Counted from the first letter of the stretch, positions 8,381 to 17,476 are shown. The stretch: 64,000 bases of DNA from Chlamydiales bacterium (GCA_030679955.1 JAUXSF010000039.1:1-64000), one strand, 5' to 3'. The notes: generated by a model from the sequence alone, not told the origin. A program made the numbers and translations.

Positions 8381-10705
8381 ATGAGCGTTTCAGTTGGTTC
8401 AGAGGGGGGAAGCCTACCCCTTTCCTTTTTCAACCCAGCAACGATAGATAAAGCCGCGCCCGCGGAAGTTAGAGGAAGGGAGACTACAGGGAGTGTTCAA
8501 CCTAAGCCGCTTACGAAGGAACCGGAGCAGCTAAAAGGTGAGCTAAAAACGGTTTTGTGCAGCAAACATGCGAATATTCAAGATCGGTCTAAAGCCTTTA
8601 TGCAAGTAGCTTTGCAAAGTCCAGCCGTGAAAGAGAAGTTTCAGCAGCTTGAAGCGTTGAAAGCCAAGTACCCTAATACCTCCAAAGCTATAGAAACGAA
8701 GCCATGGAAGAGCCATTGCAGCGAGCGTGGTTTGGACATGACAAAGCCTCACGGAGACGAAGAAATCTCCTTAGAAGAATACCGAACTGTGATGAATGCT
8801 GCCATTGACGAAGTTGCGGTGGCTATTGGCAAGGAAGCTGGGTGTCCGAATGCCTTTTTCGGAGCCTGTGGCACTGTGGCCTATAATTCCGATGTAGATA
8901 CGGCAATTATCGGCAAAGGGCTTACCCCTGTGGACGCTAACATCTATGCTTCGGCAAGAAACGAGGTGCATACCGCTATTTTGGGCGGGCATTCAGGTCC
9001 CCAGTTTGACACGGAAGCGTACATTCCTCACCCCGCGAAGTATAATACTAGTGGTGCGTTAAGCAAAAGTCCTGAGGCACATGCGAGATATATCGCCTGT
9101 GAAAAGGCCAATGTCGCCCTTCAGTACCATGTTTCCTTAGGTGCTCACCCGGAAGAGTACCAAAAAGCTAAGGACGACTATCTAAGCGGAATCAAAGATC
9201 CAGTTCATAAAGAGGGGATGACGATTATCTTTTCGCAGGTAGAGGCCATGATGGACCACCTGGAGTCGAAAGTGAATTCCGAAATTTTGTTGCAAAACGG
9301 CTTTTCTGAGACTGAAGTACAACACATGAGCGATACAGATATCCAAGAGAAGGCAAGTCATATTCGGCACGACAATCCTGAAGCTTACAAGGCAGCGCGT
9401 GAAAATGTAATTCCTAATATCCGAACTAGTGTTGGCGAATTGGTGAAGAGCCTGGATCAAAAAATTGAGGGGCTGGTTAAACAAAATCAGCGTTTTCCTG
9501 AAGCGCAACAACTAGACCAATTGGACAAGTTGCACAACCAGAGAAATGAAGTTTTCTCCATCATGAATATCTTGCAGGACGAGGGAACGAACTCTCAGGC
9601 GGAAGGTAAGATCACACTTCTGCAAGAGGGCGGTCAAATGCATGCGGGAGCTCAGAAGAAGGCTGTCTCACAGTTGGCGGAAAGTGACAAAAATCAGTCA
9701 GGCGTCACAGCATTTTTGCTGGCTAAAGGTGGCGGGGAAATTTCAGACCAACTTTATAAAAATCAGCTGCGAACTACTTTGGTGCCAAAAGGCTTTGAAA
9801 AGCCGGATGCTGAAACCCTGCATATTGCTGCGGATGAGGAATCGCCACAACGCATTCATACCTTTAATGATGCTATGCGAGGGCTAGATGGTGCGACTTC
9901 GCAAACTCAGCGAGACTCCATTGCCATGAATGCTTTGGGCAATTCAAAGCAGGCAAAGTATGCGGCCAGAACAACAACGAATAACTTTCGAGCCTTAGAC
10001 GACAAAATGAGCATTCTGAAGTCTAGTGGTTCTACGATTCCTCCTGGATGCGTAGCCCTGAAGCATAGAGCTGAAAAATTAATGGAAACATCTGACAATT
10101 TATTGAAATGTATGCGCCGTGACAGCTTGGGCAAGGAAGCCACAGAACAGCTCCTATCAGAGCATTTGTCAGGCTCGTCGGACGATTCCGTGATGGTGAA
10201 GGCAAAAGTTAGGAAGGTGGTAGACCTTTTTGAACCCGGTGGTAGAGAAGATGGTAAGCCTTTCGAGAAATTCGAAAAGGTAAATCTTATGGTGCGGGAA
10301 ATGGTCTCGCTGGGAATTTTGGATGATAGAAACACTGAGGAAGTGCTGGTTAAAAACGAGAAAACCTCTACCGTAGAAAAGCATATACTCCCCAAAGACC
10401 CTGAGATTCGCAAAATCTTACAGGGCAGGGCAGGATTCAGCATCGAAAGTCCTGACCATCAAGATCTGATTCCACTTCATGATCGCGCTCTGGAAATAAC
10501 CTGTAAAAGTCTTAAGCTTGATACCGAAGCCGCTGCCTACCACTTCAACTCGCAGGTCATTCAATTGAATAAGGATTGTGAAAATCTATTCATCGATCAA
10601 GGGTGGACACCTAAGGTAGATGTCAATATCGCGAAAAGCATGGATCTTCTTGGAACTCTTTTATCGGCAACGGGATCTACAAATAGGTCTTATGCAGGCG
10701 CTTAG
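8381..10705 (+). CDS. Large protein with a nucleotidyltransferase-like motif; candidate effector
   Basis: ATG 8381 has GAGG 7 nt upstream, while the longer start (8360) has no ribosome site. The protein is 774 residues, has no signal peptide or membrane helix, and has a polar N-terminus rich in Ser, Gly and Pro. Residues about 160-173 (FGACGTVAYNSDVD) fit the polymerase-beta nucleotidyltransferase pattern G-[GSA]-x(8-10)-D-x-D, and PQFDTEAY (D210) could supply the third acidic residue. The preceding helix EVAVAIGKEAG also fits. The remaining 550 residues are helical, polar and unfamiliar, with coiled-coil-like segments near 330-400. By family knowledge such enzymes transfer nucleotides to proteins or RNA; the assignment is motif-based only. 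Its stop overlaps that of the convergent LRR gene. Confidence 0.75.
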   Translation: MSVSVGSEGGSLPLSFFNPATIDKAAPAEVRGRETTGSVQPKPLTKEPEQLKGELKTVLCSKHANIQDRSKAFMQVALQSPAVKEKFQQLEALKAKYPNTSKAIETKPWKSHCSERGLDMTKPHGDEEISLEEYRTVMNAAIDEVAVAIGKEAGCPNAFFGACGTVAYNSDVDTAIIGKGLTPVDANIYASARNEVHTAILGGHSGPQFDTEAYIPHPAKYNTSGALSKSPEAHARYIACEKANVALQYHVSLGAHPEEYQKAKDDYLSGIKDPVHKEGMTIIFSQVEAMMDHLESKVNSEILLQNGFSETEVQHMSDTDIQEKASHIRHDNPEAYKAARENVIPNIRTSVGELVKSLDQKIEGLVKQNQRFPEAQQLDQLDKLHNQRNEVFSIMNILQDEGTNSQAEGKITLLQEGGQMHAGAQKKAVSQLAESDKNQSGVTAFLLAKGGGEISDQLYKNQLRTTLVPKGFEKPDAETLHIAADEESPQRIHTFNDAMRGLDGATSQTQRDSIAMNALGNSKQAKYAARTTTNNFRALDDKMSILKSSGSTIPPGCVALKHRAEKLMETSDNLLKCMRRDSLGKEATEQLLSEHLSGSSDDSVMVKAKVRKVVDLFEPGGREDGKPFEKFEKVNLMVREMVSLGILDDRNTEEVLVKNEKTSTVEKHILPKDPEIRKILQGRAGFSIESPDHQDLIPLHDRALEITCKSLKLDTEAAAYHFNSQVIQLNKDCENLFIDQGWTPKVDVNIAKSMDLLGTLLSATGSTNRSYAGA

Positions 10706-11643
10706 AGCGTCTTTAGCTTGCAGCCCCTTACCTTGATATTTTCGCTTTTTAGCTTTTTCAACGCATGCAGTGGCTTAACATCCTCTACAGCAGTATGGGA
10801 GATGTCCAAGTATTCCAGATCTCGACATTCCAGGAGAATACTCAGATCGTTGAAAAACGGATTGTTTGAGATGTTTAGGCGTTTTAGATGGCTGAATTTA
10901 GGCATGATCTCACCTAAAAACTTTAGCTGGTAGCAGCCGCCGATGGATAGCTCTTCGAGATCCAAAGTTTGCAGTGGGCGGATATCATCTAGTATTTTGG
11001 CGTTGTTTAGATCAATTTTTTTTAGCTTGCTGCATGCGCTTAGGCTCTCCACGGATTTTAGAACGAATAAGTCCTTGGCTTGTAATTCCTCTAAACAGTC
11101 AGCGAGGTTTTCTATTCCTTTGAGGCTCTTGAGCAAATAAAGTTCGTTGATTTTCAGTAGGGTGGGTGCCTTAATCGAGGATAGAATTTTCTCTAAATTG
11201 ACAATAGATACGCACTTGGTTAGGTCAAGGGACTTCATTTGGTATTTTACAGCGTCGGGGAGTAGATCGATTAATAACTCCGCATTTTCCTGACCATTTA
11301 GCGCCATTCCTTCTAATTTTAGACTGCTGCTATCTTCATCCCAGCTAGAAAGGTAACCTACAGAGGCTTGTACAAGAGACGCATTGGGCTTTGCTACTAC
11401 AATATAGTTAGCTATTTGGGCATCTAGGTAATGGCCAATGTCAGTGGAGTTTATTTTGGCTAGAACGTGGATTCTAATTCCTAATGGCAGTTGTTTAAAC
11501 TGCGCAACATCCAACTTTGTGCCTTCTGAGATAATGGCCTCAAGGTGCTTTGATGCTACGGGGTCATCAATTGGCACAGAGGGATCATTGTAGTCATAGA
11601 AGTTTGTTTCGAAGAAGCCAAATGCTTCATCAATGTTGCCCAT
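10702..11643 (-). CDS. Leucine-rich repeat protein
   Basis: The 313-residue cytosolic-type protein has no signal peptide. From about residue 130 it carries at least seven LRRs, for example MKSLDLTKCVSIVNLEKIL, LKKIDLNNAKILDDIRPL, LEELSIGGCYQLKFLGEI, LKRLNISNNPFFNDLSIL and LEYLDISHTAVEDVKPL, spaced about 22-24 residues apart. The segment FKQLPLGIRIHVLAKINSTD (about 49-68) resembles an F-box start (LP..i...iL..i...d), a weak match but common in LRR proteins of amoeba-associated chlamydiae. LRRs bind proteins, so a host-directed role is plausible but unproven. It is convergent with the nucleotidyltransferase-like gene and the two stop codons overlap. Confidence 0.85.
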   Translation of the reverse strand: MGNIDEAFGFFETNFYDYNDPSVPIDDPVASKHLEAIISEGTKLDVAQFKQLPLGIRIHVLAKINSTDIGHYLDAQIANYIVVAKPNASLVQASVGYLSSWDEDSSSLKLEGMALNGQENAELLIDLLPDAVKYQMKSLDLTKCVSIVNLEKILSSIKAPTLLKINELYLLKSLKGIENLADCLEELQAKDLFVLKSVESLSACSKLKKIDLNNAKILDDIRPLQTLDLEELSIGGCYQLKFLGEIMPKFSHLKRLNISNNPFFNDLSILLECRDLEYLDISHTAVEDVKPLHALKKLKSENIKVRGCKLKTL

Positions 11644-11765
11644 TAGAGAACTATTCCTGGTAGTGTCTTGCCCCGAGTGGATCTAGATATAACATCTTTA
11701 GACGTATAGTCAAGATATCTCCAAAGTTTTGCGCTAGCTTTTAGCTCCTTGATCTCCCCTTTATG

Positions 11766-11785
11766 CTCAGCGCTTCCGCGCTGAG
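11766..11785. repeat. Hairpin CTCAGCGC-TTCC-GCGCTGAG
   Basis: A perfect 8-bp stem lies in the 240-nt spacer between divergent genes. It is close in sequence to the 11-bp stem at 24406-24431 (CAGCGC-TCCC-GCGCTG), so both may belong to one small palindrome family. Confidence 0.55.
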
Positions 11786-11885
11786 AACGGAAATCGCAAA
11801 TGCAGTTTATTATTTATCGTTTTTATTGACATGTAATATTGATGTGAGTACCATTTATTAAAATGTATTAAATTTAAGGAAGTCT

Positions 11886-14807
11886 ATGGAAATTCTTTCT
11901 TTTTCTAGGTGTATTAACCTTCTAAACTTAAAGTTAGGGGCATTTAAGGAAAGTAATGAAGCGCAACAAATGTCGGCGTTTTCTGACCTCCTTATGAACC
12001 GTACAATTCGCATCGCTCCTGGTGAGATGACGTTCGAAAATGTCGCCATTACCAAAATGTATCAAATCATTTCTAGTTCTGGACGATGTCTTAGCATGCC
12101 CTGGAGGCATCTGGTTATTATTTATCATCTTTTGAAATATCAAAGAATGCCCACCATACTAGATTTGAAGCTTCCCTTCCCAGGTATCATCGATGACTCG
12201 AGTGCTAAGAAGGTCCAACTTTGGCTCAAGCAACGACCCGATATGTATGCTCAGGGATGTTATGAGTTTGCTATGCCAGGAGGGATGATTAAGTTTACCA
12301 CACAGGAATTAATCGATAGTGCTCATTCCGTTGCGGCTGTGGCTCTGATGATCAATCTTTCATCGAGCACCTCGAGGATAAATTCTGTCCAATCGTGGAA
12401 GTTGGAAACAAACCAAATGCCAATTATTCGGTTTTCACAAATGCCAATAATTCAGTTCTTAAAGGATATTCCTAGAGAGTTTCCAACAGATTTGCCTACA
12501 TTGAATAAAATAAAATTTGATGCCAAAAAAGTTTATGCATTGCCGATTGTAAAGTGCGAAGCTAAAGAACAGATGTGTACGCGAATGCTTACCATCTTTG
12601 AGCAATACCCAACGTTTGATGCGCGTGTGGCTCAGGAACTTCTATTCTGCCTTAATCTGGGGCTTCTGAAGATGGATACAGCTGAAAGTGCATTTTCAGA
12701 TTTAGTTCAAAGAGATCATTTTACTACAGGCAAAACTAATAACAAACTAATTATTCTTGCGATAATCAAATTTGCTCAATGGACATTAGCCAGTGGCACC
12801 GCGACAGAAGATCAAAAAGCAGTTGCCAAGTTTTATCTCTCTATAGGCGAGCAGTTGACGCTTCCAAAGAGGGTTAGATGCTTTGAAACAATTGCATCTG
12901 ACATTGCGGATTATCGAAAAAAGAATTCTTCAGATCGCGCTACGATCTCCCTTCGTCTTCTTCAGAGTATCATGTATAGAATGACGGATTTTGCTGATTT
13001 GGAGCATTCCTACTCTTTGCAATGCGCGGATTCTACTACAGTAAACTTAAGCTACTTAGCTGCCATTCTTCATTCTCGTCATTTGTATCACTATTTTGAA
13101 AATGCCAGTCAATGGAAAGAGGGGGAATCGAAGATTGTCAATGTACAACACCTTCCTCAACGAGTGGTTGAGCACCTTGTCCTCTTTATAAATTCAGGAT
13201 GTCTAAACCTAATGGATGGCTTGGAGCTATCGCAGTTTCTAACCCAACTTAGTCAATGGGAAATGTATCATTTGCTTCAAGTGGTAGATTGGTTAATGGT
13301 AAGGCCTGACAACAAGTATAATTTCGAAACGATTTCAGCTCTATTTTCCAGTTTAGAAACTGCACAAACATGGCTTCCAAGAAAGTATCAAGCTACTCTC
13401 AAAGAAGCGATTGATCAAGCCAGAACTAGAGGAGTTTTTTACCTTCGCAGCGGATCAAAGGAAACGATCTCAAAGTGGAGTGAAGAACCGGATCTTTGTT
13501 CTTTTTTGCTTTCTATATTGCCCAAGGTCTACATGACCAATTTCGAGCAAGCTGTGACAGCAATTGAAGATTTTCCGATTCCCTCTGGCCAAGTAAATAT
13601 TTATTTTGGTTCAGATACAAAAATGACACCCCAAGGTTGGAGCGTTTTGGAACGCCTTGTTTCGCACAACGATGTGAATATAACATTGGAAAGCAGCGGT
13701 TGTTGGCTACAGATAGATAAAAAAGAGACGAGTGGTAGCAATCCGCCTCCTGGTTTCGCCCTTGTTAAAAACATGCTCCCGTTGCTTTGGGGCGATAATG
13801 GCATTAACGCTTTATCCATACAAATCAGCGGTTCTTCGATGTCATTGAAGGTGAGTACAGAACAAGAATTAAGAAAAATTGTAGAGCTCTTCAGCGAAAT
13901 TCCTGAAAGCAACGACTATCAAACAACCTTAACCTACGAAAACATGAAGTTGAGTGCAAACCAGCCTTTTAGATTTAGGCAGGTTCCGGGAGCTATATCT
14001 TTGGCGCGGAAACGAACGCATAATGATACGTCAGCCATTGGTTTGTTAAATCGTATAGATACCTTAGTGATTAAAAAAGATCATTCGAGATTGGATGCTT
14101 TCGTACCATTTATCAGTTTCATGACCCAATTGTGGGAGGATTTGGGTAGCGAAGGTCCGCGGTCAGTGTCTGTAAGTTGTCCCGGCATAGTAGCTAAAAT
14201 AAGACAGGGTCAAAAGTGTCTGGATTGGTTATTTCCTCCCGCATCTTCTAGGGTGCGCCATTACCGCTGTGATTTGCCAAGCGTAAGCTTTACCGTACAG
14301 GAAGATGCGAGCGCATCAGCTCGAACTTTCCGGAACGAAAATTTACGAAGCATGAGTGTTACCTGCCAGTCGGGCTTTCCTTTGCATTCAGAGAGGGTCG
14401 AACGCTACTTTCCTAATGTTGTACAATGGGATATAGGCCTTCCAGTAGGGACAGCGTTAGCATGGCGTGTCACTGTTGTCTCTCACGCATTGTTGGAGCT
14501 CCCTAACGTGCGTCTGCTTCGCATCAAGAATTGTCGGTCTATAAATTTGCCCGAGATTATCGGCCAATTTCCAACTCTTGTGTATCTTGAACTCAGTGGC
14601 GGCTTTTCCGGGTTATACACGAGAGATAGAAGCCAGCCAGACGGTTGGAGACGTTCTAACAATATTGAAGAGATCGAAGAGCTTTATCAGCGTTTAATCG
14701 AGAAAGAGATTGATGAGTCTGAACAAAGTACTACGAGTACCACATCAACGGTTACCTCAGAGAGCTCTGTAAGTAGTTCAAAGCGTCAAAAGCGGTTTGA
14801 TTCATAA
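11886..14807 (+). CDS. Very large protein with BTB/POZ-like segment and LRR-like C-terminus
   Basis: AAGGA 6 nt upstream supports this ATG. The protein is 973 residues with no signal peptide or membrane helix. Residues about 370-475 follow the BTB/POZ pattern: YSLQCADSTTVNLSYLAAIL (strand, then helix), SRHLYHYFENASQW, IVNVQHLPQRVVEHLVLFIN, SGCLNL and LTQLSQWEMYHLLQVVDWLM. Residues about 870-910 look like LRRs: LPNVRLLRIKNCRSINLPEI and FPTLVYLELSGG. The C-terminus is Ser/Thr-rich with a final basic KRQKR. BTB proteins recruit cullin-3 ubiquitin ligases in eukaryotes, and such families are expanded in amoeba-dwelling chlamydiae. A secreted effector is therefore plausible; the domain call needs a profile search. 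Confidence 0.75.
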   Translation: MEILSFSRCINLLNLKLGAFKESNEAQQMSAFSDLLMNRTIRIAPGEMTFENVAITKMYQIISSSGRCLSMPWRHLVIIYHLLKYQRMPTILDLKLPFPGIIDDSSAKKVQLWLKQRPDMYAQGCYEFAMPGGMIKFTTQELIDSAHSVAAVALMINLSSSTSRINSVQSWKLETNQMPIIRFSQMPIIQFLKDIPREFPTDLPTLNKIKFDAKKVYALPIVKCEAKEQMCTRMLTIFEQYPTFDARVAQELLFCLNLGLLKMDTAESAFSDLVQRDHFTTGKTNNKLIILAIIKFAQWTLASGTATEDQKAVAKFYLSIGEQLTLPKRVRCFETIASDIADYRKKNSSDRATISLRLLQSIMYRMTDFADLEHSYSLQCADSTTVNLSYLAAILHSRHLYHYFENASQWKEGESKIVNVQHLPQRVVEHLVLFINSGCLNLMDGLELSQFLTQLSQWEMYHLLQVVDWLMVRPDNKYNFETISALFSSLETAQTWLPRKYQATLKEAIDQARTRGVFYLRSGSKETISKWSEEPDLCSFLLSILPKVYMTNFEQAVTAIEDFPIPSGQVNIYFGSDTKMTPQGWSVLERLVSHNDVNITLESSGCWLQIDKKETSGSNPPPGFALVKNMLPLLWGDNGINALSIQISGSSMSLKVSTEQELRKIVELFSEIPESNDYQTTLTYENMKLSANQPFRFRQVPGAISLARKRTHNDTSAIGLLNRIDTLVIKKDHSRLDAFVPFISFMTQLWEDLGSEGPRSVSVSCPGIVAKIRQGQKCLDWLFPPASSRVRHYRCDLPSVSFTVQEDASASARTFRNENLRSMSVTCQSGFPLHSERVERYFPNVVQWDIGLPVGTALAWRVTVVSHALLELPNVRLLRIKNCRSINLPEIIGQFPTLVYLELSGGFSGLYTRDRSQPDGWRRSNNIEEIEELYQRLIEKEIDESEQSTTSTTSTVTSESSVSSSKRQKRFDS

Positions 14808-14819
14808 ATAAAGTTGGAA

Positions 14820-15629
14820 TTAGAGATCGAACTGAACGCCTAACGCAAAGGCGTTGTAGTAAATATTTTTCATGTGGATCTTCCAGGAGGATGTGGCCGC
14901 GTGATCTGGATAGTCTGTAGGCCCTAGCTTGTACGCGCTAGAATCGATGTATAAGCAGCGATATTCCGCAAAAAGATGTACTCGATCATAAACGTAATAA
15001 TTGAGACCAGCCTTGATTTGAGCTGCGAAAGCCCAGGTTGCATTCTTTGGTTTCGAATTGAAATGATTGATGTCTGGTTCTGGCGGCGAGGTTTGCAATG
15101 AAACAGCGTTTCTAATTCTCAAGCGTGCTGCACCAATCCCTCCGGCAATATAGGGGGCAACTCTCCCAAACGCGCTGCGCATAGTTAGCACGCCATTTAG
15201 AAGATCCACGGCTACATCCATAGGGAAAGAACTTGCGAAGTCGTGTTCTGGGATCCTATCGGTAGGATTAATCAGGTGTCCTTTTTTGGTATGATTATAC
15301 CAATAGCCTTCTATCTCTAGGGTAGGAGTCACGATCCAGTCTGAGAAGCCTGTAATGAAGGGGTATTGTGTCCATTCATATCCGAATTGAACGCCGCCAA
15401 ACGCTGATGCGGTACTGTTAGAGTCCCCTTGAGCATTTACATCCATTGGACCACCGTCAATGTCAGGAAAGAATACGGTGCCGGTTTGAGTTATCCGTGT
15501 TGAATCAGAGGCGATTGCTCCGCCAAAAGCACCGAAATAGACTCTGTCTGCCATTAAGGAAAAACTCGTGGAGCAGAGGACAACGCTTAAGATCGTTGCA
15601 AGGTGTTTTTTGACGGAATATTTGGACAT
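14820..15629 (-). CDS. Outer-membrane beta-barrel protein (opacity/OmpA-like)
   Basis: A signal peptide (HLATILSVVLCSTSFSLMA) precedes a barrel of about 245 residues. Strand-like segments include VYFGAFGGAIA, FGGVQFGYEW, PTLEIEGYWYN, VAPYIAGGIGAARLRI, WAFAAQIKAGLNYYV and HLFAEYRCLYI, with a C-terminal strand NAFALGVQFDL ending in a hydrophobic residue. PYIAGGIGAA and LNYYVYDRVHLFAEYR are characteristic of Opa/OmpW-type barrels. The start has GGAAG a few bases upstream. It ends 13 nt from the convergent 973-residue gene with no room for a long terminator. Its likely place is the outer membrane; the substrate is unknown. Confidence 0.8.
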   Translation of the reverse strand: MSKYSVKKHLATILSVVLCSTSFSLMADRVYFGAFGGAIASDSTRITQTGTVFFPDIDGGPMDVNAQGDSNSTASAFGGVQFGYEWTQYPFITGFSDWIVTPTLEIEGYWYNHTKKGHLINPTDRIPEHDFASSFPMDVAVDLLNGVLTMRSAFGRVAPYIAGGIGAARLRIRNAVSLQTSPPEPDINHFNSKPKNATWAFAAQIKAGLNYYVYDRVHLFAEYRCLYIDSSAYKLGPTDYPDHAATSSWKIHMKNIYYNAFALGVQFDL

Positions 15630-15870
15630 TTTCTTCCACGCTGCATCAGGTTAAAAGATTTTGATATCACTATACCTATTTTTTTCCGAGCGATATTAGT
15701 TGGGAGTCCAAAGTAGATAGATTTCTAAGGTCGCCAAGATCGTCAAAATAGATTGTTCAAGCTGTTTGGACATTGACACTATCCCTAAAGTCTATAAATC
15801 TTCTAGATCGCTCAAAGATATCTTTCGCGCTAGCTTTGCGTTAAACAGAGCTAGTGTTATAAAAGCATCC

Positions 15871-16197
15871 ATGACAACCATCATTTTGCTAACACTATCG
15901 AACGTTTTTATGACCTTTGCTTGGTATGGTCATTTGAAATTTCGTGAAACCCCATTGATTTATGCTATTTTGATTAGCTGGGGGATTGCATTTTTTGAAT
16001 ATTGCTTTCAGGTTCCTGCCAACAGAATTGGAAGCTATGAATTTTCGGTCGTACAGCTAAAAACCATTCAGGAAGTCATAACGTTAGTGGTTTTTTGCTT
16101 CTTTTCGTATTTTTATCTAAACGAACCAGTCAGAATAAATCAGATTATTGGGTTCGTCTTTATTGTCCTGGCGGCTTTTTTCATCTTCAAGGATTAA
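15871..16197 (+). CDS. DUF486 (DMT-superfamily) small membrane protein
   Basis: From ATG 15871 the protein has 108 residues, the usual DUF486 size, and starts MTTIILLTLSNVFMTFAWYG with the family hallmark NVFMTFAWYGHLK. Four membrane helices are visible (about 3-22, 28-45, 62-80 and 88-104), with VPANRIG before helix 3. The frame extends upstream to a TTG (15766), but this would add a polar extension foreign to the family. The family belongs to the drug/metabolite transporter superfamily and its substrate is unknown. A CAGGATAGGCAGGAT repeat begins two bases after the stop codon. Confidence 0.88.
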   Translation: MTTIILLTLSNVFMTFAWYGHLKFRETPLIYAILISWGIAFFEYCFQVPANRIGSYEFSVVQLKTIQEVITLVVFCFFSYFYLNEPVRINQIIGFVFIVLAAFFIFKD

Positions 16198-16198
16198 G

Positions 16199-16245
16199 GG
16201 AACCTTTTTACAGGATAGGCAGGATCGCTGCGCGGATTCAACCAA
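16199..16245 (+). repeat. CAGGATAGGCAGGAT repeat directly after a stop codon
   Basis: GGGAACCTTTTTACAGGATA, then GGCAGGATCGCTGCGCGG, matches the copies at 33790 and 39785. Its partner in reverse orientation is at 16590-16640, so the 430-nt gap is framed by inverted copies. Confidence 0.7.
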
Positions 16246-16281
16246 TTATGCATATCACATTGGTTGAAGTGTACTCCCGGC

Positions 16282-16556
16282 TAATGCTGCGAAGCAGCAA
16301 TTCTTATCTTAGCCCCTAGCCACGCCCGAAGAATGAGGGGTGGCTAGGGGTAAGATCAAAAAACCGTTCGCGTTGCGGAGCACCGCGTCTTGGGTAACGT
16401 ATTATCGTGCAATAAGATGGTTTCCAACTAGACGCGATGCTTCGCAGCGCGATGATATTGCTATTTCACCCCTAGCCAACCCTCATTCTTTGGGTATGGC
16501 TAGGGGCTAAGATAAGAAATGCTGCTTCGCAGCATTAGCTGCAGAGTACGTTTCAA
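16282..16556. repeat. Long composite palindromic element (about 275 nt)
   Basis: Each end carries the GCTGC-(G/T)(A/T)(A/C)-GCAGC hairpin and a CCCCTAGCC/GGCTAGGGG stem, in inverted orientation (16282-16350 and 16466-16545). Between them lies a core (16365-16450, including GGGTAACGTATTATCGTGCA) that recurs inverted at 7993-8040. It sits between convergent genes. The symmetrical ends resemble a non-autonomous mobile element, but no transposase or target duplication was seen. Confidence 0.75.
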
Positions 16557-16589
16557 TCAGCTTTAAGGCGTATTATCCATAATTAGGCT

Positions 16590-16640
16590 GATGCATATGG
16601 CTACCTATCCTGCCGCGCAGCGATCCTTCCTATCTTTTTC
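16590..16640 (-). repeat. CAGGATAGGCAGGAT repeat, overlapping a gene end
   Basis: The reverse complement reads GGATCGCTGCGCGGCAGGAT followed by AGGTAGCCATATGCATC. It reaches into the last codons of the methyltransferase gene, so that gene's stop codon (TAG, 16630-16632) lies within the repeat. Confidence 0.6.
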
Positions 16641-17274
16641 GCGCGATGCAATGAAAGGTACGCGCTGGATTGTGATTCATGGTCTTAAAATCATATTGCT
16701 CGAACCATTGAACATCGAAATCCTTTAAGAGCTCAAAGACACTTTGCGAGGTCATATGCCGAACGACAAGCTTCTCGGAGGTTGTGTATACGCCCCATTG
16801 ACCAAACGTTCGAAGTCCTTCGGCGTACTTGTCGCGGTACTTCTCATCGTCGCAAATGAGGAAGTCGGAAAGATAGAGAATCCCACCTTTCTTCAGTACC
16901 CTCCAGATGTCTCCAATAACCTTACTCTGTTCAGCCAAATCAGCCATGCAACACAGAACAGTCAGCATGATGACAGCATCGGCTGATTCGTCCGGCTTTG
17001 GGATGATCCCGGGTTCGTCTAGCAGGCGCATGTTAAGGTGGGGGAATGTCTGCTTTCCGCGCTCAATCATGTTCTGAGCAAAGTCAAAACCTGTCACATC
17101 CTGATAGCCTTGCTCTTTTACAAGTTGCATAAGGCGACCATAACCGCATCCATACTCGATAAGCGTTGATGCAGGGGTTAGAAAAGGCGAAAGTTTATCG
17201 AAGTACAAAGGGTCTTCAAATACCTTTTTGGAACCCACCTCGTTCCAATATTGCTGGCTGGTCAAAGTATTCAT
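16630..17274 (-). CDS. Class I SAM-dependent methyltransferase
   Basis: The 214-residue protein has the class I Rossmann methyltransferase motifs: motif I LIEYGCGYGRL (about 38-48), an acidic strand end VTGFDFAQNMIERG that binds the SAM ribose, DAVIMLTVLCCM (motif II) and LKKGGILYLSDFLI (motif III). It resembles the methyltransferase-11/25 families acting on small molecules; the acceptor is unknown. The start ATG at 17274 has a modest AGGTAG upstream. The last residues IARKR are coded by DNA that also belongs to a dispersed repeat, so the original C-terminus may have been trimmed. It is divergent from the moxR operon. Confidence 0.9.
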   Translation of the reverse strand: MNTLTSQQYWNEVGSKKVFEDPLYFDKLSPFLTPASTLIEYGCGYGRLMQLVKEQGYQDVTGFDFAQNMIERGKQTFPHLNMRLLDEPGIIPKPDESADAVIMLTVLCCMADLAEQSKVIGDIWRVLKKGGILYLSDFLICDDEKYRDKYAEGLRTFGQWGVYTTSEKLVVRHMTSQSVFELLKDFDVQWFEQYDFKTMNHNPARTFHCIARKR

Positions 17275-17401
17275 CGTGCTACCTATCCTCTAAATATGTT
17301 GGTTCTCAGACGGATGACCAATTATAGCCTTAAGGTCCTTTGGAAGCTAGCTGGTAAATAGTTTCATTAGTGTGAATGAGTGCATTTTTCAAAATTTTCA
17401 G

Positions 17402-17429
17402 TTATCAAATTTTAGCAGCATGCTATAGT
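17402..17429 (+). promoter_or_regulatory. Predicted sigma-70-type promoter of the Bat operon
   Basis: TTATCA (17402-17407), a 16-nt spacer and TATAGT (17424-17429) lie about 45 nt upstream of the moxR start. This is a match by eye to the consensus; no start site has been mapped. Confidence 0.5.
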
Positions 17430-17476
17430 GTCGCTTTCATTGCAGCAACAGCACGTTTTTACACTTGAGGTGAGCT

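Noticed and set aside
15766-15870. N-terminal extension of the DUF486 protein
   Set aside because: It would start with TTG without a ribosome site and adds polar residues before the conserved first membrane helix.
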